Source: Pseudoalteromonas piratica (GTDB lineage Bacteria; Pseudomonadota; Gammaproteobacteria; Enterobacterales; Alteromonadaceae). From it: 64,000 bases of DNA. How positions within the stretch are numbered: the stretch's first letter is position 1; the number at the start of each line of letters is the position of its first letter. The notes below the pieces were generated by a model that saw nothing but the letters and a program-made list of their open reading frames with translations, was not told the origin of the DNA and did not search any database. The translations under genes and the position numbers were made by a program. Shown one piece after another: positions 8,120-17,386 of the stretch. The DNA lies in the NCBI RefSeq assembly GCF_000788395.1, contig NZ_CP009888.1, positions 881,001-945,000 on the forward strand. The letters are read 5' to 3'.

Positions 8120-9838
8120 TTAAGCGTGGAAGTCTGTTTTAGAGACTTTCACTTCGGCAACGATTTCCTTACGGATAGCGAAGTCACCAAAACATTCACC
8201 TTCGTTGCGCTCCTTGGCCCACTGGCCAATTAATTCATCTAATGCTGGTAGGTAAACATCTTCACCAACATTTTCTAGGTAAAGCTTAGGTACGCGCGTA
8301 CCTTCACGGTTACCACCTAGGTAAACGTTGTATTTACCAGGACCTTTACCGACAAAACCAATCTCAGCTAACATGGCGCGACCACAACCATTCGGGCAAC
8401 CTACGACACGCATAATGATGTCGTCATTCGGAATTTCGTGCTTCGCTAAAATCGCTTCTGTTTTCTCGATAAGCTCAGGTAAGTAACGCTCAGCTTCAGC
8501 CATCGCTAGTGGACAAGTCGGTAATGCCACACATGCCATAGAGTTAAAGCGTTGCTCTGAGTGTGAATCGTCAATTAAGCCGTGCTCACGAGCGATTTTC
8601 TCAATAATGTCTTTTTGATCCGCTGGCACACCGGCAACAATTAAGTTTTGGTTAGCCGTCATGCGGAAATCACCTTGGTGAATTTCTGCAATCTTACGAC
8701 AACCTGTTTTCAGTGGTTGGCCTGGGTAATCAAGAATACGACCACTTTGGATAAATAGTGTTAGGTGATGCTTACCATCAATGCCTTCTACCCAACCGAT
8801 ACGGTCGCCACGGTGTGTGAACTCATATGGGCGGCTTTCTTCAAATTTAACGCCAGCACGGTTTTCTACTTCTGCTTTAAACGTATCTGTACCGAAAGTA
8901 TCAAGGGTATATTTCGTTTTTGCGTTCTTACGGTTAACACGGTTACCCCAATCACGCTGAACAGATACGACGTGCTCGGCAATTTTTAGCGTGTGCTCAA
9001 GTGGAATGAAACCTAAATCATCCGCTTTACGTGGGTAAGTGTTTACATCACCGTGCGTCATCGCCAGACCACCACCAACAAGTACGTTAAAACCAACTAG
9101 TTTGCCGTTATCTGCAATGGCAACAAAGTTTAAATCGTTCGCGTGAACATCTACTTCGTTGTTTGGTGGAATCGTCACTGTGGTTTTGAACTTACGTGGT
9201 AAGTAAGTTGAACCTAAAATTGGCTCTTCTGTTGTTTCAGTCTTTTCACCATTTAACCAAATTTCAGCATACGCTTTGGTGTGTGGTAGTAAGTGCTCAG
9301 AGATCTTCGCAGCCCATTCGTATGCTTCTTGGTGTAACTCAGACTCAACTGGGTTAGTCGTACATAGTACGTTACGGTTAACGTCACCAGCAGTTGCAAT
9401 TGAATCAATACCAACGCTATTTAGCATTTGGTGCATTTCTTTAATGCCCGGCTTTAATACACCGTGGAACTGGAATGTTTGGCGCGTTGTTAAACGAATA
9501 CTGCCGTAAATGGTTTTATCACCAGCAAACTCATCAATCGCTAACCACTGTTTAGGCGTGATAATACCGCCTGGCATACGTGCACGAAGCATCACGTTGT
9601 GCATTGGCTCAAGCTTTTGCTTAGTACGCTCTGGACGAATATCACGGTCGTCTTGCTGGTACATACCGTGGAAACGGATTAGCTGGAAGTTATCCGCTGT
9701 AAAACCACCGGTAAGTTGGTCTTTTAAATCCGCTTCAATGGTACCGCGTAAAAAGTTACTTTGCGTTTTTAATCTTTCGTTATCAGCAAACTTAGCATTT
9801 GGGTCTAGCTTGCTGTTAGGTTTGTAATCTGTGCTCAT
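8120..9838 (-). CDS. cysI: Assimilatory sulfite reductase (NADPH) hemoprotein beta subunit
   Basis: 572 residues, matching the E. coli CysI length. It reduces sulfite to sulfide on a coupled siroheme and [4Fe-4S] cluster. The four cluster cysteines are visible in [12 protein letters not shown] and G-C-P-N-G-C-G-R-A. Substrate-binding arginines lie in T-T-R-Q-T-F-Q and G-D-V-N-R-N. It sits between cysJ (55 bp upstream) and cysH, so the operon order is cysJ-cysI-cysH as in enterobacteria. Confidence 0.97.
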   Translation of the reverse strand: MSTDYKPNSKLDPNAKFADNERLKTQSNFLRGTIEADLKDQLTGGFTADNFQLIRFHGMYQQDDRDIRPERTKQKLEPMHNVMLRARMPGGIITPKQWLAIDEFAGDKTIYGSIRLTTRQTFQFHGVLKPGIKEMHQMLNSVGIDSIATAGDVNRNVLCTTNPVESELHQEAYEWAAKISEHLLPHTKAYAEIWLNGEKTETTEEPILGSTYLPRKFKTTVTIPPNNEVDVHANDLNFVAIADNGKLVGFNVLVGGGLAMTHGDVNTYPRKADDLGFIPLEHTLKIAEHVVSVQRDWGNRVNRKNAKTKYTLDTFGTDTFKAEVENRAGVKFEESRPYEFTHRGDRIGWVEGIDGKHHLTLFIQSGRILDYPGQPLKTGCRKIAEIHQGDFRMTANQNLIVAGVPADQKDIIEKIAREHGLIDDSHSEQRFNSMACVALPTCPLAMAEAERYLPELIEKTEAILAKHEIPNDDIIMRVVGCPNGCGRAMLAEIGFVGKGPGKYNVYLGGNREGTRVPKLYLENVGEDVYLPALDELIGQWAKERNEGECFGDFAIRKEIVAEVKVSKTDFHA

Positions 9839-9893
9839 GGCTTATCCTAAAATTCTACTGTGACGGTCAGTGTAGTGGTGTACTAACAAGTTG

Positions 9894-11708
9894 TTAGTAA
9901 ACGTCTTTTTGATAACGGTTGTTGCTGCGAAGCTCTTTTAAGTAACTTTCAGCTTGCTCGTCATCTTTGCCACCATGGGCTTTAATAATGTCGATAAGTG
10001 CTTGGTGAACGTCTTTCGCCATGCGGTTTGCATCACCACAAATATAGAAATGTGCACCTTTTTCTAACCATGCAAACACTTCCTCGCCTTTCTCGCGAAG
10101 ACGGTCCTGCACGTATACTTTTTCTGCTTGGTCGCGGCTAAATGCTAGGTCTACTTTGTTTAGTAAGCCAGACTTCACATAGCCTTGAATCTCTACTTGG
10201 TATAAGAAATCTTGGGTGAAGTGTGGGTTACCGAAGAATAACCAGTTCTCACCTTCCGCTTCACGTGCATCACGTTCTTGTAAGAATGCACGGAATGGTG
10301 CGATACCTGTACCTGGGCCTACCATGATAACTGGCGTGTTATCATCGCTTGGTAAACGGAAGTTGTCGTTATGCTCGCTAAATACTTTAACTTGTACGCC
10401 TTCTTCTGCACGATGTGCTAGGTAACCAGAACAACCACCAAAGTGTTTCTCACCAAAGGCATCAAACTCAACTAAACCAACCGTTAAGTGTACTTCTTCT
10501 TCCACTTCAGCTTGGCTTGACGCGATTGAATATAAACGCGCTTGTAGCTTGCGTAGGCTGTTTGCTAAATCTTGTGCGCTAATATCGCTTGGGTTTTGCT
10601 TGATGATATCGAAGATTTGACGCGCTTCGATGTACTCACGCATCGCAGCTTTATCTTCAACTAGCTTTAATAGTTCAGCGTTGTTAGTTGCTTGTGCGTA
10701 CTTTTCAACAAAACCAGGGTAAGACTGAGTTAGCTCTAGTTTTTCAATTAACGCTGTACGAATTGATAAGGTTTCTTCACCTAACGTGATTTCAGTCGCG
10801 CCATCAATGTTTAACAGTGCCAGTGTTTCATCAACAAGTGCTTCGTCATTTAAAAAGTAAACACCTAAAGAATCACCTGGAAGATACGTGATGTCAGAAC
10901 CTTCTAGTGAGATTTCAATGTGACGTACGTCTTTAGTTGAGTCGCGACCTGTGATCTTTTGTACCACACTTAGCTCTGCCGCAAATGGGTTTTGCTTAGT
11001 GTATTGGCTTTGCGCTGGTGCTGCACCAAAGCCAGCCATCGGAATAACTTGTGCTGAGCCTTGCGACTGTGCTTTTAGCTCAGGTTCGAATGCATCAACC
11101 GCACCGCCGATCCAAGCTGTTGCTTGGTCTTCATAATCAACGTCTAAGTCAGCGCGCGCAACTACTGTTTCTGCGCCTAGAGCTTTAAAGCGCTCTTCAA
11201 AATCAATCGCCGTTTGGCAGAAGAACTCGTAGCTTGAATCACCTAGACCGATAACCGCAACTTTAACGCCATCTAGTTTTGGTGCTTTTTTCGATGCTAA
11301 GAATGCGTGCAAGTTTTCAGCATCTTCTGGTGGCTCACCTTCACCGTAAGTAGAAACAGCAACAGCAATAAATTTCTCTTTCTTAAGTTGAGCTGGCTTG
11401 TAGTCAGCCATGTTCACAAGCTTAACTGCTAAGCCTTTTGCTTCAGCAGCTGCTTTAAGTTGGTTAGCAACGCCTTTTGCGTTACCTGTTTGTGAACCGT
11501 AAAGAATGGTGAGTGCAGCTGCTTCACCAGCTTGTGGTGCTGCGCCCGCAACCTGACCTGATAATGCTGCTGTATTGGCATTTGCTGCTAAGTAACCACT
11601 TACCCAAGCTTGTTGAATTGGGTTCAGTTCAGCAGTAAGTGCTTGTAACTTTTGTACTTGCTCTGGCGTAAGCGGACTTGCTTGCGCCGATAGTTGACTT
11701 AACAACAT
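9894..11708 (-). CDS. cysJ: Assimilatory sulfite reductase (NADPH) flavoprotein alpha subunit
   Basis: 604 residues from the ATG at 11708, which has AGGA about nine bases upstream; a longer in-frame start adds a non-homologous leader. A flavodoxin-like FMN domain (about 60-210, with L-Y-G-S-Q-T-G-N-A) is followed by the FAD domain (R-L-Y-S-I-A-S-S) and the NADPH domain (G-P-G-T-G-I-A-P-F-R). The chain ends R-Y-Q-K-D-V-Y, the classical CysJ C-terminus. It passes electrons from NADPH through FAD and FMN to CysI. Confidence 0.97.
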   Translation of the reverse strand: MLLSQLSAQASPLTPEQVQKLQALTAELNPIQQAWVSGYLAANANTAALSGQVAGAAPQAGEAAALTILYGSQTGNAKGVANQLKAAAEAKGLAVKLVNMADYKPAQLKKEKFIAVAVSTYGEGEPPEDAENLHAFLASKKAPKLDGVKVAVIGLGDSSYEFFCQTAIDFEERFKALGAETVVARADLDVDYEDQATAWIGGAVDAFEPELKAQSQGSAQVIPMAGFGAAPAQSQYTKQNPFAAELSVVQKITGRDSTKDVRHIEISLEGSDITYLPGDSLGVYFLNDEALVDETLALLNIDGATEITLGEETLSIRTALIEKLELTQSYPGFVEKYAQATNNAELLKLVEDKAAMREYIEARQIFDIIKQNPSDISAQDLANSLRKLQARLYSIASSQAEVEEEVHLTVGLVEFDAFGEKHFGGCSGYLAHRAEEGVQVKVFSEHNDNFRLPSDDNTPVIMVGPGTGIAPFRAFLQERDAREAEGENWLFFGNPHFTQDFLYQVEIQGYVKSGLLNKVDLAFSRDQAEKVYVQDRLREKGEEVFAWLEKGAHFYICGDANRMAKDVHQALIDIIKAHGGKDDEQAESYLKELRSNNRYQKDVY

Positions 11709-11823
11709 GCTCTTTATTCCTCGACAACCGAAAGCTAAATTTATTAGCACTTAGATGTGCTTCTCTGATGGTGAAATATAACGATGTCGTGGCAAAGAAA
11801 AAAATAATAGAAAGTGCTTTGTT

Positions 11824-11838
11824 ATTCCAAAAAGGAAT
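11824..11838 (-). promoter_or_regulatory. Candidate CysB-type half-site pair upstream of cysJ
   Basis: ATTCC-AAAAA-GGAAT is a short inverted repeat about 115 bp upstream of the cysJ start, inside the 172-bp gap after the pilin gene. CysB sites of enterobacteria are made of ATTCC-like half-sites, so activation by CysB is plausible. No cysB gene is in the window. Confidence 0.35.
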
Positions 11839-11880
11839 GTATGAAGAGTTATTTATAATTTTTGCAAAAAAATAATGCAG

Positions 11881-12456
11881 TTATCGATTGTCTTCAAAAA
11901 TAACCGAGCCGGTTGATGCATTGTAGGTAATTTTGATCAGCGCATTATTTCGGCCAGAAGTGTCGCCTAATTTGCGTAAAACATATGTGCAACTGTCGCT
12001 TGCGCTTGGCGTAATTGGGTTTAAACCACTTGAAAAGCGATAAGAGCGATACTCTTGGTTATTGTTGTTATGCGCTATGGATGGCGCGTCTTCAAGTAGG
12101 GCGTTCCAAAGATCAGCACAACCTCGGTTGCCCCGTCCAATTTGAAAAGGACTGCCCATGGTGCCAGTGTTATTGTTACCTTTGTTTACGCCAACAGGAT
12201 AGCCAAAAGCATTTACATCAATACTGCCATCAAGGTAGTTAGTTAAATTGACAACGTAATTACGATTACCGCCAATAGCCCATTTGGTTTTTGCAAAATC
12301 AACAGCTTGTTTAAAGTTAGCTGCAAGTGCTTTCGTTTTTGCAGCTTCTGCATCTTCGTTAAGTGATAAAAACGAGATGCTTGCTGTAATGGATATTACT
12401 GCCAATATAACAATTACGATAATAAGCTCTACAATCGTAAACCCTTGGCTTTTCAT
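11881..12456 (-). CDS. Orphan type IV pilin-like protein (prepilin)
   Basis: 191 residues from the ATG at 12456, which has GGGAG five bases upstream. The N-terminus M-K-S-Q-G-F-T-I-V-E-L-I-I is a class III signal: prepilin peptidase would cut after Gly5, leaving N-terminal Phe with Glu at mature position 5, followed by a hydrophobic helix. Two cysteines (in R-G-C-A-D and D-S-C-T-Y) could form the pilin C-terminal disulfide loop. No assembly ATPase, secretin or prepilin peptidase gene is nearby, so it must use a system encoded elsewhere. It probably shares a transcript with the gene 13 bp upstream. Confidence 0.82.
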   Translation of the reverse strand: MKSQGFTIVELIIVIVILAVISITASISFLSLNEDAEAAKTKALAANFKQAVDFAKTKWAIGGNRNYVVNLTNYLDGSIDVNAFGYPVGVNKGNNNTGTMGSPFQIGRGNRGCADLWNALLEDAPSIAHNNNNQEYRSYRFSSGLNPITPSASDSCTYVLRKLGDTSGRNNALIKITYNASTGSVIFEDNR

Positions 12457-12469
12457 GATGCTCCCGTTG

Positions 12470-12847
12470 TTATTCAACGGGGTAAAGGGTGATTTCAATA
12501 CCGGCACCTATTGCTGAAATTCTAAGCAAGGTATCTGCATGCAAAGCCTGATTGAAGCATTTAGGGTTTCTACCACTTTGAAAACCAATATCGAATGTGC
12601 GTTTAGTGCAGGTCAACCATTGCTTCAAGGCGTTGCGAGAGCACGATTCAATAAGTTCACATAAGTGGTTAATTGCACTATCAGGAGAAGTGACGTCAAT
12701 GTTTGCCTCTATGCGCGCTAACTGACGCGTTTCATCTTTGTCGTAGTGAAGTACCATGGCCGACTTACCTAAGTCTGATACTAATTGGGCAATATCTTGT
12801 TTTGACTCGATTTCTAGGTCGACATTAAGAAATTGGATATCTGACAT
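12470..12847 (-). CDS. Hypothetical protein co-transcribed with the prepilin gene
   Basis: 125 residues, soluble, with no signal peptide. It has three cysteines around residues 62-80 and a C-terminal strand pattern (L-R-I-S-A-I-G-A-G-I-E-I-T-L-Y). No family is recognised with confidence. Its stop lies 13 bp before the prepilin start, so the two are likely one operon, and it may help handle or regulate the pilin; that role is inferred from position only. Confidence 0.65.
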   Translation of the reverse strand: MSDIQFLNVDLEIESKQDIAQLVSDLGKSAMVLHYDKDETRQLARIEANIDVTSPDSAINHLCELIESCSRNALKQWLTCTKRTFDIGFQSGRNPKCFNQALHADTLLRISAIGAGIEITLYPVE

Positions 12848-12960
12848 TGATGTTTTTCTCTGTAATTGCGTAATTGCTAACTTTACATTAGATTGGCTTT
12901 TATCTCTAGCTTCGCACAGATCATTATCCTGACAGCTAAACCTATAAAAAGAGAATAAAA

Positions 12961-13677
12961 ATGAAAAAGTCGTGGTTTAAATTGGCGCGCAAATGTCATA
13001 AGTGGTTAGGTTACTTACTCGCACTGCAAGTGTTTGCATGGTTATTAGGTGGCTTAGTGATGAGTGCAACTCCTTTAGAATATGTCCATGGCAAACACCT
13101 TGCAAAACGTCAGCTTGAAAATCCCTTTTTGCAAGATGTATATACAAGTGATTTTAATAAATTCAAACAATATGATATCGGATTGAAAAGTATTAATTTT
13201 ATACACTTCTTAGATACCCCAGTGATTGAATTGGTCGGTGAGGAAGACCGAATTTATTTGCATGGCAAAACGGGAGATAAGCTAGGCATGCCCAACAAAC
13301 AGCAAATTATCAAACAGGCAAAAGCTCATTATTTAGGTGATAGTACAAAATTACGTGCGACCGCATCACTATTAAAAGAGGGGCCGAGGGAAGTTGGCTA
13401 TAAAAACAATGTTTGGCGCGTAGACTTTGCTGATAACGTCAACACCACATTGTATATACAAGCTAATTCAGGCCAAGTAATTACTGTGCGAAGCACAATT
13501 TGGCGTATCTTTGATTTCTTTTGGATGCTTCACATTATGGACTATGATGAACGAGAGGATTTCAATAATCCATTATTGATAAGCTTTTCCACCATCGCAG
13601 TTTTATTTTGTTTATCAGGCATTTTATTGTTATTTCAAAATACTCCCTTTAGAAGAAAGCGCGTCGCGGTAAATTAG
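12961..13677 (+). CDS. PepSY-domain membrane protein
   Basis: 238 residues. An N-terminal membrane helix (about 15-36) follows the typical PepSY-TM opening R-K-C-H-K-W-L-G-Y. A long periplasmic part contains a PepSY-like stretch (residues about 110-175, A-K-A-H-Y-L-G through V-Y/V-D-F-A). A second helix follows (about 200-225) after W-M-L-H-I-M-D-Y. Proteins of this type are often linked to iron uptake or reductase modules, but no such genes are adjacent here, so the role is open. Confidence 0.78.
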   Translation: MKKSWFKLARKCHKWLGYLLALQVFAWLLGGLVMSATPLEYVHGKHLAKRQLENPFLQDVYTSDFNKFKQYDIGLKSINFIHFLDTPVIELVGEEDRIYLHGKTGDKLGMPNKQQIIKQAKAHYLGDSTKLRATASLLKEGPREVGYKNNVWRVDFADNVNTTLYIQANSGQVITVRSTIWRIFDFFWMLHIMDYDEREDFNNPLLISFSTIAVLFCLSGILLLFQNTPFRRKRVAVN

Positions 13678-13768
13678 TTAGGTTGCTGTCATAAAGTTTT
13701 CTTATAAGTGCCGCCAATTTGTCACGGGATATTTTTAGCGTAACCTTATTACACATAAGGAAACGGCT

Positions 13769-14563
13769 ATGGCGAAGCAATATTATTCTTGCATTTGGAT
13801 TTCGGATGTTCACTTAGGTTACAAAGACTGTAAGGCGGATTTCTTACTGGATTTTTTAACCAACACTGAATGTGATGTGCTTTACTTGGTTGGCGATATT
13901 ATTGATTTATGGTCGATGAAACGGCAGTTTTATTGGCAACCAAGCCATTATCAAGTGCTCGAATGTATTCGTCATAAAGCAAATTCAGGCACTCGAGTTA
14001 TTTATATCCCTGGAAATCATGATGACACCTTTCGTGCTTATGTCGGTGAAGCGTTTATGAATGTCGAAGTGCATAAAAGTTTTATCCATACAGCAAAAAC
14101 TGGAAAGCGCTTTTTATTGGTGCATGGCGATGATTTTGACTCAGCAACACGTTATAGCAAGTTGATTAGTATTATAGGTGATAATGCCTATGACTTTTTA
14201 TTGTTTCTTAATCGCTGGCATAACCGCGTTCGTCGCTTATTTGGTAGCCATTATTGGTCGCTTGCATCATGGATTAAAAATCGTATTCATAAAGCGAAAC
14301 AGGCAATAGCAGCCTTTGAAAATGCCGCAGTGCACGAAGCCAAAAAACAAGGAGTGGATGGGATTATTTGCGGTCATATTCACCAACCGGACATAAAAAA
14401 AATAGATGGTGTTTTGTATTGCAATGATGGTGACTGGATCGAGAATTGTACTGTGCTGGTGGAAGATGAAGCCGGCCGAATAGAGTTGTTACATTGGTCT
14501 GATATTCAAACCAGTTTAAAGGTGGTTGATTTAGCTCAGCCCAAAGAAGTAAAGGCAGCTTAA
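13769..14563 (+). CDS. UDP-2,3-diacylglucosamine diphosphatase-like metallophosphoesterase
   Basis: 264 residues. All calcineurin-type metal motifs are present in order: S-D-V-H-L-G, G-D-I-I-D, G-N-H-D-D, H-G-D-D-F-D and G-H-I-H-Q-P, ending with N-D-G-D-W-I-E-N-C. This is the LpxH-related group often called LpxH2-like or YbbF-like. LpxH cleaves UDP-2,3-diacylglucosamine in lipid A synthesis. Since a separate canonical lpxH usually exists, the true substrate of this paralogue is uncertain. Confidence 0.82.
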   Translation: MAKQYYSCIWISDVHLGYKDCKADFLLDFLTNTECDVLYLVGDIIDLWSMKRQFYWQPSHYQVLECIRHKANSGTRVIYIPGNHDDTFRAYVGEAFMNVEVHKSFIHTAKTGKRFLLVHGDDFDSATRYSKLISIIGDNAYDFLLFLNRWHNRVRRLFGSHYWSLASWIKNRIHKAKQAIAAFENAAVHEAKKQGVDGIICGHIHQPDIKKIDGVLYCNDGDWIENCTVLVEDEAGRIELLHWSDIQTSLKVVDLAQPKEVKAA

Positions 14564-14564
14564 A

Positions 14565-14597
14565 ATGAGGGCTTCTAAATAATTGTGAAGCCCATTC
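14565..14597. terminator. Hairpin between convergent phosphoesterase gene and the 12-gene operon
   Basis: GGGCTTC (14569-14575) pairs with GAAGCCC (14587-14593). Both sides carry only short A/T runs, so it is a weak bidirectional terminator candidate placed between two convergent stops. Confidence 0.45.
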
Positions 14598-14602
14598 TAA
14601 AA

Positions 14603-15127
14603 TTACGATTCTTTCTCAATAGTAAGAATAACTTCACCTACTTTGAAACCAAATTTGATAATTTCAGTGCGGTTGATTAAGCGGTTTTCATTTATTAAAA
14701 ACATCCAATCATCTAAGGTTACTTCAAGTGGTTCACCTTGGTACTCAATCACTAATTGGTAGCGCCAATAAAGCGCAGAGCCCTTTGCTGTGCCCATTGC
14801 GGTACCTACCACATCATTGGCGGTGCCTTTGTAGTTTCCATTTCCTTGGTTTTCTAAGTACCAAGTACGTGTTTGTTTTTCACCGTCATCGTAAACAAAC
14901 CATTCTTCTAATTTACCTTTATTACCTTGCCATGTGCCAACTAAATCAACACTGAAGCGACGGGTAAGGGCGCCACTTCTATCAAGTACAACACCATGAG
15001 CCGTGAGCTTACCATTGAAAAACTCCTCTAATTTGAGACTGGGTGTGGTGTTAGCATAATCATTGATATCAGGGCTCGAACAGGCAACTAAAAAAGTAAA
15101 AAGTGTCAGCAATAAAAGTTGCTTCAT
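14603..15127 (-). CDS. DUF3833-type lipoprotein, last gene of the ECF/ChrR operon
   Basis: 174 residues with a lipoprotein signal (M-K-Q-L-L-L-L-T-L-F-T-F-L-V-A-C). The mature chain reads as an antiparallel beta structure with F-F-N-G-K-L-T-A-H-G near the start and W-M-F-L-I-N-E-N-R-L-I-N-R-T near the end, features of the DUF3833 family. The family has no established enzymatic function. Its start overlaps the stop of the upstream chalcone-isomerase-like gene by 4 bp, so translation is probably coupled. A role at the membrane in lipid handling is an inference from the operon. Confidence 0.8.
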   Translation of the reverse strand: MKQLLLLTLFTFLVACSSPDINDYANTTPSLKLEEFFNGKLTAHGVVLDRSGALTRRFSVDLVGTWQGNKGKLEEWFVYDDGEKQTRTWYLENQGNGNYKGTANDVVGTAMGTAKGSALYWRYQLVIEYQGEPLEVTLDDWMFLINENRLINRTEIIKFGFKVGEVILTIEKES

Positions 15128-15621
15128 CTGGCTTCTCCAATTAGCTTTTCTCGTAATTTGGGACGAGTTGTTTTTTCTGATAACCAGATATTTAAAAATG
15201 CATTGCCAAAGTCAGGATCTTTAACTGTGCCAAGTAGTCCTTTGTCATTGAAAAAGCTGGCACTGTTATCTTTATTGCGAGTCACAATCAACATATCGTT
15301 TTTTTTAATATTTGGCCAAATCGTTGCAAGTTCATCTAACCACAATGGTATATTTTGATGAGCCACACCAATGTGTTGCCATTGATCAGCAGTCGCTTCA
15401 ATCAAATCAACTTTGTCGATATCGCGATAATAAGTAATTTTTAGTGCAAGTTGTTTATCATCAAACGAGTAAGCACTTTTGCTGCCAAATAATTCGGCTT
15501 TATACAGCTCCCAAAAAAGCACTTTCATTTCACCTTCACCGTATTTAACAAGTTGGTTTGTTTGAATGGCAAATGAACTAGGAACCAGAAAAAGACAAGC
15601 TATTAGTAATCGTTTAAACAT
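15124..15621 (-). CDS. Chalcone isomerase-like periplasmic protein
   Basis: 165 residues with a signal peptide (about 1-18). The chain contains K-V-L-F-W-E-L-Y-K-A-E-L-F-G, typical of bacterial chalcone-isomerase-like proteins, whose fold is related to fatty acid-binding proteins. In bacteria these proteins are not flavonoid enzymes; a lipid-binding role is plausible given the operon. It overlaps the DUF3833 gene by 4 bp and lies 13 bp after the DUF2878 gene. Confidence 0.78.
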   Translation of the reverse strand: MFKRLLIACLFLVPSSFAIQTNQLVKYGEGEMKVLFWELYKAELFGSKSAYSFDDKQLALKITYYRDIDKVDLIEATADQWQHIGVAHQNIPLWLDELATIWPNIKKNDMLIVTRNKDNSASFFNDKGLLGTVKDPDFGNAFLNIWLSEKTTRPKLREKLIGEAR

Positions 15622-15634
15622 GGCTAACGTCCGG

Positions 15635-16135
15635 TTAGTTTTGTTTTAATTCTACGAACTTTCCTTGAAAAACGATCAGTGCAGGTAATAGTAGTGCCCA
15701 AATGAGGGCGTAGACTAAAAAGAGAGATAATAAGCTGAGTGAAGTATTAATGGCTGAAAACTTAATTGCACCAAGGTAGCTTAATGCACCGCCAATCGCA
15801 CCAATTATACTGATTAGCCATAGTTTGCAGTTGCTAAGCCATTTAAGTGAATGATTAACGGAAAGTACAAACATTACCCACAAACAGAGTAGCCAAATAG
15901 GAAATTGCTGTTCTGCAAAATTGATCACATTCAATTGAAAGAGTATGTAATCAACCACACAACCGAAAAATGCAAATGGTAATAATTTTGCGTCGCTTCG
16001 CTTGGTGGGCGATAAAAGGAAATGTAGTGCTACGATTAGCGGAGTCAGCCAGCTGGCATTTGCTGTGAGTAGCGCACAGCAAAACCAAGCTAGCTGGAAT
16101 AAAACAAGGTTAGTAAGCCAGAACTTCTTGGTCAT
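15635..16135 (-). CDS. DUF2878-type integral membrane protein
   Basis: 166 residues from the ATG at 16135 (M-T-K-K-F-W); a longer frame exists but would lie deeper in the upstream gene. About six hydrophobic helices cover nearly the whole protein, matching the DUF2878 family in length and in the L-F-Q-L-A-W-F opening. Function is unknown. In many marine bacteria it is found next to the cfa/DUF1365/FAD-oxidoreductase set, as here. Its start overlaps the cfa-like 3' end by 26 bp. Confidence 0.75.
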   Translation of the reverse strand: MTKKFWLTNLVLFQLAWFCCALLTANASWLTPLIVALHFLLSPTKRSDAKLLPFAFFGCVVDYILFQLNVINFAEQQFPIWLLCLWVMFVLSVNHSLKWLSNCKLWLISIIGAIGGALSYLGAIKFSAINTSLSLLSLFLVYALIWALLLPALIVFQGKFVELKQN

Positions 16136-17384
16136 CTTGATCGCGATAATGAGGCTTGCGCATAACAAGCTGGTGGGTACTAATCACACGCTCTATAAAT
16201 GCCCCTTCGCAGTAACATAAATAGAAATGCCACAAGCGCTTAAATTGCTCGTCAAAACCAAACTGAGTGAGTTCAGACCAGGCGTTGTCGAATTTCATAC
16301 GCCAATCGTATAGAGTTCGTGCATAGTGCAAGCCAATATCTTGCACGTTGTCGATCATCATATTGGTTTGTTCAGCAATATGCTGATTCATAACCGCATT
16401 CGAAGGCAAACAGCCACCTGGGAAAATGTATCGCTGAATAAAGTCCACGTTACTGCGGTAGTGTTCGTATCGCGCATCTAAAATTGTGATGGCTTGAATA
16501 AGCATTAAACCAGAATCTTTTAATAAGCTATTACACTTTGCAAAAAATTCCGCCATAAACTTATGACCAACAGCTTCGATCATTTCAATAGAAACGAGTT
16601 TATCGTACTTACCTTCAAGTAAACGGTAATCTTTTTTCAGCAGAGTGATTTTGTCTTCTAAACCTTCTTGCTTAACTCGCTCTACGGCATATTCGTACTG
16701 TGCATCAGAAATGGTGGTTGTGGTAACTTTACAGCCATAATTTTTCGCTGCAAAAATAGCAAGACCACCCCAACCAGTGCCAATTTCGATTAAGTGATCG
16801 TTAGGCGACAGCTTTAATTTGTCACAAATCGTTTTCAGTTTGTTCAGTTGAGCTGCGTGTAAATCGGTCGCGTCATTTGAGTAGATCGCGCTAGAGTACA
16901 TCATGGTACTGTCTAAAAAGCGAGTGTATAGCTCGTTACCTAAATCATAATGAGCGAGAATGTTCTTTTTAGAGCCTGACTGGGTATTAGCATTGCCCCA
17001 GTGAAACAGGAAATTTTTAAGTTTTGTCAGCAATGATTTATTAGCTTCAACAGAATCAAGCGTTTCACCGCAACGGGCAAACACACGAATGAGCTCGGTT
17101 AGGTTTGGTGATGTCCATTTTTTTGCGATGTAAGCTTCTGCAGCAGCGATACTTCCGCCTTTAATAAAATCGACGTAAAGGCTTGGATCTAATACGATTA
17201 ACTTGCCACGCAGTTCACTGTTTTCATTGCCGAGGAATGTGATTTGTCCGTTTTCTTCAATTTCAAGACCGGCATTTTCTATTTTGTTGAGTGCATTCAA
17301 TACAAGTGATCGGCAGCGTGATGTGAACCACGATAAATCATTTTCTTGTGTTATATTTGCTGAGCTGGTGCTTTGCTGCTCCAT
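16110..17384 (-). CDS. Cyclopropane-fatty-acyl-phospholipid synthase family methyltransferase
   Basis: 424 residues. The SAM-binding motif I (L-I-E-I-G-T-G-W-G-G-L-A) and the downstream L-V-S-I-E-M-I-E-A-V-G-H are hallmarks of CFA-type enzymes, which act on double bonds of phospholipid acyl chains using S-adenosylmethionine. The start has AGAGGA five bases upstream. Established knowledge: in Rhodobacter sphaeroides, cfa-like genes belong to the singlet-oxygen sigma-E regulon, and related methylases take part in furan fatty acid synthesis. Whether this one makes cyclopropane or another methylated product cannot be read from sequence. Confidence 0.88.
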   Translation of the reverse strand: MEQQSTSSANITQENDLSWFTSRCRSLVLNALNKIENAGLEIEENGQITFLGNENSELRGKLIVLDPSLYVDFIKGGSIAAAEAYIAKKWTSPNLTELIRVFARCGETLDSVEANKSLLTKLKNFLFHWGNANTQSGSKKNILAHYDLGNELYTRFLDSTMMYSSAIYSNDATDLHAAQLNKLKTICDKLKLSPNDHLIEIGTGWGGLAIFAAKNYGCKVTTTTISDAQYEYAVERVKQEGLEDKITLLKKDYRLLEGKYDKLVSIEMIEAVGHKFMAEFFAKCNSLLKDSGLMLIQAITILDARYEHYRSNVDFIQRYIFPGGCLPSNAVMNQHIAEQTNMMIDNVQDIGLHYARTLYDWRMKFDNAWSELTQFGFDEQFKRLWHFYLCYCEGAFIERVISTHQLVMRKPHYRDQDDQEVLAY

Positions 17385-17386
17385 AA

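Noticed and set aside
11678-11875. 65-residue plus-strand frame upstream of cysJ
   Set aside because: It overlaps the cysJ start region on the other strand, has no family features, and sits where the cysJIH promoter should be.
12900-12960. Fur box before the PepSY gene
   Set aside because: GATCATTATCC resembles half of a Fur site, but the second half is not recognisable.
13700-13768. Second ECF11-type promoter before the LpxH-like gene
   Set aside because: A CGTAA is present but the matching TGATC element is missing at the right distance.
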